Assembly: GCA_900552135.1 (NCBI GenBank)
Contig: URYN01000007.1
Coordinates: 1 to 64,000 of the forward strand
Origin: an uncultured Clostridium sp.
GTDB taxonomy: Bacteria > Bacillota > Clostridia > TANB77 > CAG-508
Direction of reading: 5' to 3'
Length of the DNA: 64,000 nucleotides
In this document: piece after piece, positions 35,311-41,900 of the stretch
Layout of the letters: each line of letters starts with the position of its first letter
How positions within the stretch are numbered: the stretch's first letter is position 1
Notes under the pieces: generated by a model
The model's input: the letters and a program-made list of their open reading frames with translations, nothing else
Databases searched by the model: none
Told to the model about the DNA's origin: nothing
Translations under genes and position numbers: made by a program

Positions 35311-35470
35311 CAAAAAGAGTTTTCTGAGCATTGTTTGCTAAATTCAGACGCTAGTCTTGGCTTAAGCTTTGCTTATCTCTAAGTCATTAAAAATGACAAG
35401 AGCTAAGCAAACTTGCGACGGCGACCCGTACACATCTGAATTTTGCAAATAACACCCAGAAAACTTTTAA
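35311..35470. ncRNA. Long-hairpin RNA candidate, 6S RNA-like
   Basis: The intergenic stretch folds into one long interrupted hairpin. A basal helix pairs 35318-35326 with 35457-35465 (9 bp). The next pairs 35334-35348 with 35435-35449 (14 of 15). A large central bubble follows, with one strand GC-rich (GCGACGGCGACC). Then 35368-35380 pairs with 35399-35411 (12 of 13), capped by GTCAT/ATGAC. Two long helices around an open centre are the design of 6S RNA. The minus strand has a T-run after the last arm and TATAAT just upstream near 35490, favouring that strand, but the + strand is not excluded. Confidence 0.5.
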
Positions 35471-35496
35471 CATAATTACATAAATTTTCATTATAC

Positions 35497-36237
35497 TCAT
35501 TCTTCATATTTAACATTTACCAGATACAGTCCATGTGCTGGAAGCGTCTTTCCTGCCTTTGTTCTATCTTTTTCTTCAATTATATGAGATATATCCTCTG
35601 GCTTTATTTTTTCTAATCCTACATCTAGTAGAGTTCCTGAAATAATTCTAACCATGTTATACAAGAATCCATTTCCTGTTAGTTCGATTATTATTCTTTC
35701 TCCTTCTTTTTTTACTTCTGCATTATAAATTGTTCTAACACTATTTTTTCCACTCGTTCCACTTGATTTAAAAGCTTTGAAGTCGTGTTCTCCAACGAAA
35801 TATTTTGCCGCTTCTTTCATTTTTTGATAATTTAATTGAATTGGAAAACAGTATTCCAAATTTCTATAAATTGCCGTACCTGTTTTTGAATTGTTTATTA
35901 TGTATCTATAAGTTTTTTGTTTTGCAGTATATCTACTATGGAATCTCTCGTCTACTTCTTCAGCTTTTTTTATTACGATGCTACTCTTTAGCTGTGAGTT
36001 TATTGCAAGAGCAAGTTTTTCTATTGGAAGTGTTGAGTTAGTTTTGAAGTTGGCAACTTGTCCAAGTGCATGAACTCCTGCGTCTGTTCTGCCAGAACCA
36101 ATTAAATCGACTTCTTCTCTTGTTATGTTGTATATTGCCTTTTCGATTTCTCCTTGAATGTTTAATTTGTCTGGTTGTTTTTGCCAACCGTTAAAATCTT
36201 TTCCATCATATTCTATTGTTAGTTTTATATTTCTCAT
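35497..36237 (-). CDS. truA: tRNA pseudouridine synthase A
   Basis: Forms pseudouridine at positions 38-40 of tRNA anticodon arms. The 246 residues begin RNIKLTIEYDGKDFNGWQKQ and hold the catalytic motif GSGRTDAGVHALGQVANF with its essential Asp. The later KTYRYIINN and GNGFLYNMVRIISGTL segments are also typical. It appears to be the last host gene before the prophage and would be expected in a ribosomal-protein region in related genomes. Confidence 0.97.
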   Translation of the reverse strand: MRNIKLTIEYDGKDFNGWQKQPDKLNIQGEIEKAIYNITREEVDLIGSGRTDAGVHALGQVANFKTNSTLPIEKLALAINSQLKSSIVIKKAEEVDERFHSRYTAKQKTYRYIINNSKTGTAIYRNLEYCFPIQLNYQKMKEAAKYFVGEHDFKAFKSSGTSGKNSVRTIYNAEVKKEGERIIIELTGNGFLYNMVRIISGTLLDVGLEKIKPEDISHIIEEKDRTKAGKTLPAHGLYLVNVKYEE

Positions 36238-36336
36238 TTCTTACTCTCCGTTCACTTTCAGCTTATATCATTTTATTTTTTATTTACTTCATTAATAAGT
36301 CATTACAGCCTTATTACAGCCTTGCGAAAAAAATTA

Positions 36337-36441
36337 TTATTCTTTCCAATTAAACCCATCAATAATTCCTTTTATGTATATTTTTCTTGTATATTTTTTT
36401 AATATTATTGACAATACCTTTTCTATAAAGTTTAATTCCAT
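36337..36441 (-). CDS. Tiny ORF at the prophage/host border
   Basis: A 34-residue frame (MELNFIEKVLSIILKKYT...) with an excellent AAGGAGG site seven bases upstream. It ends GIIDGFNWKE. It may be a host gene shortened by integration or a leader peptide. Nothing else is evident in 36238-36587. Confidence 0.4.
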   Translation of the reverse strand: MELNFIEKVLSIILKKYTRKIYIKGIIDGFNWKE

Positions 36442-36587
36442 ATCTATATCCTCCTTATGTTTATTGGAGATATCTCTTATTATATTTTACCATATTATGT
36501 TAAATAAAATAACTCCACTAGAAGATAGATATTATCTTGAATTTTCCTTGCCATTATTGAGTTGCACATTTCGACAATTTTCGACTT

Positions 36588-36755
36588 TTATTTTAAATTT
36601 TCTAATAATTTATCCATATATTCACTAGCTACATCTTTTTTTATATGTAGTTCTTTCTTTTTGCTATTAATATACTTTAAAACCTCTTCTATTTCTTCAT
36701 GTTTTATATAACTTTCTATATTATTTAACATTTCTAATATTTCAGTATTGTTCAT
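36588..36755 (-). CDS. Small helical protein
   Basis: A 55-residue frame, MNNTEILEMLNNIESYIKHE, then charged helices ending KLLENLK. GAGGTG is eight bases upstream. It faces away from the divergent HTH gene at 36905, so it might be part of the lysogeny switch, for example an anti-repressor-like partner. No family recognised. Confidence 0.55.
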   Translation of the reverse strand: MNNTEILEMLNNIESYIKHEEIEEVLKYINSKKKELHIKKDVASEYMDKLLENLK

Positions 36756-36904
36756 AATAACACCTCATTTGCCTAAATTTGAGTATATTATAACACAAAT
36801 ACCTATATTGTAAAATAGTTATCTTCAATTTAAGTCAAATCGCAGATAGTTAAAATCTTTATTACTTTCTTTTAAAATAGATATATTGGGAGGAGGTGAT
36901 TAAG

Positions 36905-37126
36905 ATGATACAAGTTAAAGTAAATGAATTATTAAAGAAACAAAAGAAGTCAAAATATTGGTTTGTAAAAAATATGGAAGGAGGTTATCAATCACTTACT
37001 AGAATGATGAATAATGAAACAAATAGTATTAAATTTGATACATTAGAAAAAATGTGTGATTTATTCGATTGTGAAATAGGAGATATTATTGTTAGAAAAA
37101 AAGGAAAAAGAAAAAAGAAAAAATAA
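36905..37126 (+). CDS. Xre/Cro-type HTH transcriptional regulator
   Basis: A 73-residue DNA-binding protein with the short Cro-like layout: VNELLKKQKKSKYWFVKNMEG (first helices), YQSLTRMMNNETNSIKFDTL (recognition region) and EKMCDLFDCEIGDIIV, typical of HTH_26 phage regulators. The tail is Lys-rich. The ATG at 36905 is chosen because GGAGGAGGTG lies 8-9 bases ahead; a GTG nine bases earlier overlaps that site. It probably controls prophage genes, with the MutS-like gene 20 bases downstream in the same unit. Confidence 0.88.
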   Translation: MIQVKVNELLKKQKKSKYWFVKNMEGGYQSLTRMMNNETNSIKFDTLEKMCDLFDCEIGDIIVRKKGKRKKKK

Positions 37127-37146
37127 AGATAAAGGAAATAAAAAAG

Positions 37147-37530
37147 ATGAGTAAATTAATGAAACAATATCAAGAATTTAAAAAAGAAGATCCAGATTCA
37201 ATTTATATTTTTCAAGTTGGTATTTTTTACAATATATTAAATGAAGATGCTAGAATAGTATCTAATAAAATTGGATTAAAATTAACCAATTTAAGTCCAG
37301 AGATTATAAAGTGTGGTTTTCCAATCGCCAAATTAGATAAATACACACAATTGCTTGATTCTCACAACTTAAAATATAAATTAGTTCCTACTCATGCATC
37401 TTCTAATCAAAATACTTTTTACAACAATATTATTAAACAGATTGAAAATATTGACCTAAATAATACTACTTGTAAAGAGGCTTTTGATATACTATATAAT
37501 ATACAACAAAATTTAAAGAATATACAATAA
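37147..37530 (+). CDS. Stand-alone MutS domain I-like protein
   Basis: A 127-residue protein resembling only the mismatch-binding N-terminal domain of MutS: LMKQYQEFKKEDPDSIYIFQ then VGIFYNILNEDARIVSNKIG, LKLTNLSPEIIKCGFPIAKL and LDKYTQLLDSHNLKYKLVP. These follow MutS domain I order (QYxxxKxxxPD, GxFYexxxxDA, GxxLT, CGxPxxxxxxYxxxL). The Phe of the usual F-x-E mismatch wedge is only partly kept (IFYNI). There are no lever, clamp or ATPase domains. MutS-like small proteins have been reported as accessory genes of some DGRs, so its presence 2.3 kb from the RT is notable. It is on the opposite strand, downstream of the HTH gene. Confidence 0.75.
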   Translation: MSKLMKQYQEFKKEDPDSIYIFQVGIFYNILNEDARIVSNKIGLKLTNLSPEIIKCGFPIAKLDKYTQLLDSHNLKYKLVPTHASSNQNTFYNNIIKQIENIDLNNTTCKEAFDILYNIQQNLKNIQ

Positions 37531-37551
37531 TAGGGAGATTATTTCTCCCTA

Positions 37552-38607
37552 CTATATTTTTAATACTTGTCCTACATAAATTTTGTTTGGATTTGTTATT
37601 CCATTTTTCTTTGCAATTTGTTGATATGTAGTTCCATATTTAGCAGCAATTCCTGATAAAGTATCTCCAGCTTTTACAATATATGTTTTTGACGAACTTG
37701 AATTTGATGTTTTATTTACTATGTCTTGAACTTCATTATATCTAGAACCTAAAACAATCTTTCTAGTTTCTCCATTTCCATATTTACCGCTTTTCACTTC
37801 ACTTGCTAATATATTTACATCTGCTGAATGTATATGATTTATAAAGTCTTGTACTTCGTTATATCTAGAACCTAAATTATTTTTTCTAGTCTCTCCATCG
37901 CCATAGTTACCATTCATTACACCTACTGCTAAATCTAATGTACTTCCTGTTGGTTCATTATTTGTTGGTGTTGATGGTTGTGTATTTGTTGGACTTCCAC
38001 CACCAATTATTGATGGGTAATCTTTATATGCTTCATTCATATCCACATTACCAGATATACCATTTACACTACCACTAGATGTGTATTGCCATATTCCATA
38101 AATGTTTTTATCAAATGATGCTCCTTTATTCCACCATGCAATCCATTTATCAAATCTATTTAGTCTTGAAGAATTTAGCTTTGTATCGAACCATGATTTT
38201 GAAGCATAAATTGCTGCATAGTATCCTGCTTCTTCAAACATTAAACATTCTTTTTCGCAAATAGATACTAGAACATCATTTGATGGCATACCATATTTTC
38301 TTTTATATCCATCTGCATCTTCCATATCAATAATCACTGGAAATTTTACTTTATCTTTATATGGTGCTAAAGTTTTTATTACTAAGTTTGCTTCGTTTAT
38401 AGCATTGTTTACATTTAATGCATAAGAATATGTATATACACCAAATGGCATTCCTACTCTAATACATTCTTCTATATTTCTGATTGCTTTACTATCTACT
38501 GAATTTTGACCATAACTAATTCTTATAATTGCAAAATCAATTCCTGCAGCTTTTACTGCATCCCAATTAATATTACCTTGATGCGCTGATACATCTATAC
38601 CTTTCAT
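37552..38607 (-). CDS. Endolysin: GH25 muramidase with CW-binding repeats and LysM
   Basis: Phage lysin of 351 residues that cleaves peptidoglycan glycan strands at lysis. Residues 1-195 are a GH25 lysozyme: KGIDVSAHQGNINWDAVK with the catalytic Asp region, then FPVIIDMEDADGY with the acid pair and WQYTSSGSVNGISGNVDMN. Two CW_7-like repeats follow (LAVGVMNGNYGDGETRKNNL and LASEVKSGKYGNGETRKIVL, each with GSRYNEVQD). A C-terminal LysM closes the protein (YIVKAGDTLSGIAAKYG). It has no signal peptide, so release depends on the holin. The start overlaps the stop of a 23-residue ORF as TAATG. Confidence 0.95.
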   Translation of the reverse strand: MKGIDVSAHQGNINWDAVKAAGIDFAIIRISYGQNSVDSKAIRNIEECIRVGMPFGVYTYSYALNVNNAINEANLVIKTLAPYKDKVKFPVIIDMEDADGYKRKYGMPSNDVLVSICEKECLMFEEAGYYAAIYASKSWFDTKLNSSRLNRFDKWIAWWNKGASFDKNIYGIWQYTSSGSVNGISGNVDMNEAYKDYPSIIGGGSPTNTQPSTPTNNEPTGSTLDLAVGVMNGNYGDGETRKNNLGSRYNEVQDFINHIHSADVNILASEVKSGKYGNGETRKIVLGSRYNEVQDIVNKTSNSSSSKTYIVKAGDTLSGIAAKYGTTYQQIAKKNGITNPNKIYVGQVLKI

Positions 38608-38678
38608 TATTCATTACCTCCAAATTCATTTTCATTTCTTTGGATTTCTCCATTTCCTAAAACTTCATTTTCTTCCAT
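38607..38678 (-). CDS. 23-residue leader ORF before the lysin
   Basis: MEENEVLGNGEIQRNENEFG then GNE, with TAAGGAGG before the ATG. Its stop overlaps the lysin ATG (TAATG), and the lysin ribosome site (GGAGGT) lies inside it. A coupling leader or tiny acidic phage peptide; otherwise unknown. Confidence 0.45.
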   Translation of the reverse strand: MEENEVLGNGEIQRNENEFGGNE

Positions 38679-38699
38679 TGAAAATCCTCCTTAATAAAT

Positions 38700-38954
38700 T
38701 TATTTGTTTTTGGCGTCATAAGCTACAACAGCTGTACCAACACCACCAACAGCTGTAATTACTGCTGTTATAATGCTATTGGCATCTAAATTTTCAATAT
38801 GTATTAAGCAACCTATTATAGATGCTATTGCTATTATGATTATGTTTTGTATTGTTATTGGTAAATCATAATTCCATCCAAAGTGTTTTGACACTTTACC
38901 TGCAATATAAGTAAATACTGTTGTTATGACATATACTAAAAATTGAACTGTCAT
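38700..38954 (-). CDS. Phage holin
   Basis: An 84-residue protein with two or three membrane helices (VQFLVYVITTVFTYIAG, TIQNIIIIAIASIIGCLI and a C-terminal AVITAVGGVGTAVVAYDA) and a short charged end, placed just ahead of the lysin. The size, topology and position fit a holin that opens the membrane to the lysin. The start at 38954 (MTVQFLVY) is chosen from GGAGG upstream and the overlap with the preceding stop (TAATG); the longer frame lies within the previous gene. Confidence 0.85.
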   Translation of the reverse strand: MTVQFLVYVITTVFTYIAGKVSKHFGWNYDLPITIQNIIIIAIASIIGCLIHIENLDANSIITAVITAVGGVGTAVVAYDAKNK

Positions 38955-39319
38955 TATTCTTTTCCTCCTTTCATCAACTTTTCCCAACTATCATGAATGT
39001 ATGTATTTAAATGTAAATCATTTATATAATGATCATATACTTCTGTTGCTCTTTGGATTTGTATGTCACTTTTGGAAATTCCATTTTTTATATCTTCTAA
39101 AAATTCTGTAAGATAATTTTTACATTGATTTTTATCTAACTTATCTATTCTAGTATCAATTATCTCTAGTTTTTCATCTATTGGTTTCAATGCTTCCTTG
39201 AATTTATTGTCAACTGCATTATCAACTGGCTTCTTTATTTTGCTAATAAAACTACAAATTGCTAAAATTGCATTCAAAAAAGTTGCGATTGATATAATAA
39301 TCACTGATATATGTTCCAA
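38954..39319 (-). CDS. Membrane-anchored holin-associated protein
   Basis: A 121-residue protein with one N-terminal membrane helix (ISVIIISIATFLNAILAICS) and a coiled-coil-like charged domain (LKPIDEKLEIIDTRIDKLDK). Such bitopic proteins often stand ahead of phage holins and may be antiholins or second holins. Its stop overlaps the holin start. Confidence 0.75.
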   Translation of the reverse strand: MEHISVIIISIATFLNAILAICSFISKIKKPVDNAVDNKFKEALKPIDEKLEIIDTRIDKLDKNQCKNYLTEFLEDIKNGISKSDIQIQRATEVYDHYINDLHLNTYIHDSWEKLMKGGKE

Positions 39320-39363
39320 TTTGCTTACTCCTCCTCTCTTGTGATTTTTTCAATAAAAAAGGC

Positions 39364-39399
39364 AAAAAAACAACGCTTTAAAATTGATTTTAAGGCGTT
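39364..39399 (-). terminator. Terminator between tail/DGR and lysis genes
   Basis: AACGCTTTAAAAT pairs closely with the arm ending GGCGTT around a three-base loop, and on the minus strand a run of seven T follows. It separates XkdX from the lysis genes, so these would need read-through or their own promoter. Confidence 0.75.
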
Positions 39400-39470
39400 T
39401 TATTTTTTTATTAATATACTTTTATTACTTGAATTTAAGGCATTTTTTATATTTATATTGCGTAAGCAAA

Positions 39471-39605
39471 TTATTCGTAGTCTTCCCCAGTTATTTCCTT
39501 ATATTCTTCTTTGGTTATCCATTTTCCAACTGCATTATACACTCTTGCTTCATTCCAAATCCCATTATCATAAAACCTTTTAACTTTTTCAAAATTTTTA
39601 CTCAT
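39471..39605 (-). CDS. XkdX family phage protein
   Basis: A 44-residue protein, MSKNFEKVKRFYDNGIWNEA then AVGKWITKEEYKEITGEDY. The pattern FEKVKxxYDxGxW ... IT.EEY.EITG.xY is that of XkdX, a tiny protein found between tail fibre and holin genes in PBSX-like and many other Firmicutes phages; its function is unknown. GGAGGT precedes the start. It follows the 106-residue gene by three bases. Confidence 0.9.
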   Translation of the reverse strand: MSKNFEKVKRFYDNGIWNEARVYNAVGKWITKEEYKEITGEDYE

Positions 39606-39608
39606 AAT

Positions 39609-39929
39609 TTAGACCTCCTCCATATCAGTATTAGTCATCATTGCGAGATATTCAATATCACCTTGCATTTTTTGTTTATCTATTTCGTCTTGTGATAATT
39701 GTCTTAATACAAAATAATACCCATCTTCATAATGAACTATTTGTACTAATTCAACGTGTTCAAGTTCTTCTGATGTTTTATCACTTTCATTTTCAATTAC
39801 AATCTTTGATAATTTACCTTTGAAATCATCTTCAGTTATTTTTGTTTTTGAAATATAATTATTTCCACTTAATTTTAAGTCTTTAAGTTGTGTTCCATCA
39901 GATAATGTAATTTTCCATGTTTCTTCCAT
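39609..39929 (-). CDS. Phage protein ahead of XkdX
   Basis: A 106-residue protein starting WKITLSDGTQLKDLKLSGNN and ending with an acidic, Met-containing tail (IEYLAMMTNTDMEEV). It looks like the small tail-associated proteins often encoded just ahead of XkdX. The GGAGGTACC site precedes the ATG. Its first 55 bases overlap the 3' end of the RT gene, so the DGR appears to have been built into a pre-existing tail-lysis junction. Confidence 0.7.
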   Translation of the reverse strand: MEETWKITLSDGTQLKDLKLSGNNYISKTKITEDDFKGKLSKIVIENESDKTSEELEHVELVQIVHYEDGYYFVLRQLSQDEIDKQKMQGDIEYLAMMTNTDMEEV

Positions 39930-40993
39930 TTTGGTACCTCCTTAAATAAATCATAATATAATTGTGACATATTACTTATTTGCTGAATTGACATTTTTTT
40001 ATAATTTCCTGCCATCCAACTTTTAAAACTATTTTCTATGTCACCCTTTTTCATTTTTCCTTTATCCAAAAGTCTTTTATATGCTTTTAGTTTTCGTCTT
40101 TCTCTTGTTAGTGATTTAGGGTTTATCTTTTTGATTATTCTTCCTGTCGATGTTAATGAATAATTTATTTGTAATACTTTAAATTGTTGAGATAACTTTG
40201 CTATTCTTGTTTTTCTATCATTAACTATCAATCCTAATTCATTTGATATAATTTTTATTTCTTTTAATATTTGTTTTAGAAATTCTTTATCCTGATGAAT
40301 AATATAACTATCATCTGTATATCTTCCATAATATTTACAGCCTCTAACAATTTTTATATAATTGTCTATTCTTGAAGGATATGATATACCTATATTTTGG
40401 CTTGGTTGACTTCCAATATCTACACCTCTACCATTCTTATTATCTATATTAAATACATCAAATATATTTTTTAAGATCCACATAGTAATTTGTGCTTCTT
40501 CTTTATTTGTTTTTCTCAAAAAATGTTTTATATTTTCTAGACATAAATTATGAGGAATACTTGCATAATATCCGCTAAAATCAATTAACAATATGTATCC
40601 CTCATTACTTTTATATTTTCTATAATATTGATGTAAGTGTGTTTCAAATCTTTTTCTATGAAAAGCCACACCTCTATTCTTTTGACTTGCACCATTATCA
40701 TAGATTAAATATGGAGAAATAGCTGGACTTAAAACATTATCGCAAAGTAAATGATTAATTGTTTTATCAACCATATTATTACTTGTAATATGTCTTATTT
40801 TTCCTCGTTCATTTATAGTAAATTTTTTTCCTGCTACTGGTTTATATTTCCACTCTTTCAAATCTTTTAAAATTTGTGCTGTTTCTATCAAATGGTTCAT
40901 TTCGAACAATTGTGATTGATATTTAAAAGGTGCTCCTTGAATTGCCTTTGTTCCAGCTTCATAAATTTTATTTGCATCATAAAAAATATTCAT
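39875..40993 (-). CDS. DGR reverse transcriptase
   Basis: Copies the template-repeat RNA into adenine-mutagenised cDNA that replaces the variable repeat of the target gene. From the ATG at 40993 it has 372 residues. Motifs run in order: LLIDFSGYYASIPHNL with the first catalytic Asp (138), VDIGSQPSQNIGI, where the SQ dipeptide replaces the usual QG and is a mark of DGR RTs, KYYGRYTDDSYIIH with the catalytic Asp pair (227-228), LGLIVNDRKT, and QFKVLQINYSLTSTGRI. There is no group II intron maturase or endonuclease domain. A frame 14 codons longer exists, but neither start has a strong ribosome site. It lies directly after the TR, the standard DGR order. Confidence 0.95.
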   Translation of the reverse strand: MNIFYDANKIYEAGTKAIQGAPFKYQSQLFEMNHLIETAQILKDLKEWKYKPVAGKKFTINERGKIRHITSNNMVDKTINHLLCDNVLSPAISPYLIYDNGASQKNRGVAFHRKRFETHLHQYYRKYKSNEGYILLIDFSGYYASIPHNLCLENIKHFLRKTNKEEAQITMWILKNIFDVFNIDNKNGRGVDIGSQPSQNIGISYPSRIDNYIKIVRGCKYYGRYTDDSYIIHQDKEFLKQILKEIKIISNELGLIVNDRKTRIAKLSQQFKVLQINYSLTSTGRIIKKINPKSLTRERRKLKAYKRLLDKGKMKKGDIENSFKSWMAGNYKKMSIQQISNMSQLYYDLFKEVPKWKKHGKLHYLMEHNLKT

Positions 40994-41142
40994 AAAAATC
41001 ACTTTAATAGTATTACTGGTCGTAACCAAATACATAATGATTAGTATTTATCAATTCTGCTATTGAAGGGATAATCTTTCCTTTCCTTTTCCCATATCCA
41101 TACGATGGAATCAAGTCCATATAAATAAATTGTATGGGTTGT

Positions 41143-41237
41143 GAAATCAGGACGAACACCGTTGACATTCGAAGCGTTGTTGTAACTCGAATTACCATTG
41201 TTGCTGACATTCGCGAAATTCGTAGAAGAAACGACAT
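41143..41237 (-). repeat. DGR template repeat (TR)
   Basis: A 95-base near-copy of the 3' end of the target gene, offset by 770 bases. It holds 24 template adenines (minus strand), and all 12 differences from the VR fall on them. In the VR reading frame it encodes nine Asn codons (AAT/AAC), the classical design that gives wide amino-acid choice without stop codons. The 14 bases at 41148-41161 contain no adenine and are identical in both copies, suiting the homing (IMH-like) end. An open frame across this interval is a by-product and not a gene. Confidence 0.95.
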
Positions 41238-41258
41238 ACAAAGATTACCCACTAATTA

Positions 41259-41771
41259 TTATTTTTTTATATTTTTTAAAAACCTATTGTCAGTTTGTCG
41301 AAGTGATTTTATCATATTAAATTCTTTTTGAATTTCTAGAACCAAATTCATATACTTATTCAAATCAGCATATAAACATTCTCCTGCATATTGCAATTCA
41401 TCTTGAAGTGCATTACAACAAGCCATAGCTCTGTTCATTTCTATACGTCTTTCTTCAAACTCTGACATATATGTTGGAAATATTGTATTTGCAATTCTTA
41501 AATGCCTACTTATTCCTGTTGCTAATTCTATTACATTGTCTGATACTCTATTTATTTGATTTCTATAAAATTTATACATATTTTCTTTTATTCTTATTTG
41601 TTCCTTTTCATCAAGTCCTTTTATTCTATTGTTTATTTTTTCTTCTATTTTTGAAAATGTTATATAAAAATTATTTTCTGCTAAATTTGTTACTGCCATT
41701 CTTATCATATATGCATTATGAATTGTTTGTAATTTTGATTCTTTTCTTTCACTTTTCTTTATCTCTGACAT
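41259..41771 (-). CDS. DGR accessory variability determinant (Avd-like)
   Basis: A 170-residue, almost entirely helical protein, encoded between the target gene and the TR, exactly where Avd sits in the Bordetella phage element. Avd proteins form a basic pentameric four-helix barrel that binds the RT and the TR RNA. Here the N-terminus is basic (MSEIKKSERKESK), followed by four long helices (for instance EKEQIRIKENMYKFYRNQ and EERRIEMNRAMACCNALQDE) and a basic end. It is longer than the usual 120-130 residues. Position and fold class support the call; the sequence alone is weak. Confidence 0.7.
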   Translation of the reverse strand: MSEIKKSERKESKLQTIHNAYMIRMAVTNLAENNFYITFSKIEEKINNRIKGLDEKEQIRIKENMYKFYRNQINRVSDNVIELATGISRHLRIANTIFPTYMSEFEERRIEMNRAMACCNALQDELQYAGECLYADLNKYMNLVLEIQKEFNMIKSLRQTDNRFLKNIKK

Positions 41772-41870
41772 TGCAAAATAATACTATTTCTCCTTTTCTA
41801 TTTTTTCAACAGAAATTATATCACTTTAATTTTAATATTTTAACTATCTTGAATATTAACTATATTATAT

Positions 41871-41891
41871 GACAGGGCATAAAGCCCTGTC
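41871..41891 (-). other. DGR target-site hairpin downstream of VR
   Basis: A perfect 8-bp stem GACAGGGC/GCCCTGTC with a five-base loop lies 10-30 bases after the target stop codon. DNA hairpins or cruciforms of this size just downstream of the VR are known to promote retrohoming in the Bordetella phage DGR. No T-run follows, so a terminator role is unlikely. Confidence 0.8.
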
Positions 41892-41900
41892 GATGCCTGA

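Noticed and set aside
37147..37530. Full MutS repair protein
   Set aside because: Only the first domain is present; clamp and ATPase domains are missing.
39875..40993. RT as part of a group II intron or retron
   Set aside because: No maturase or HNH domain, no intron RNA domains and no msr-msd. TR/VR pair and SQ motif identify a DGR.
41013..41252. Open frames across the template repeat
   Set aside because: They exist because the TR mirrors the coding sequence of the VR. No ribosome site; the interval is explained by the TR RNA.
41871..41891. Rho-independent terminator after the DGR target
   Set aside because: The hairpin has no following T-run on the minus strand, and the DGR genes that follow need transcription.
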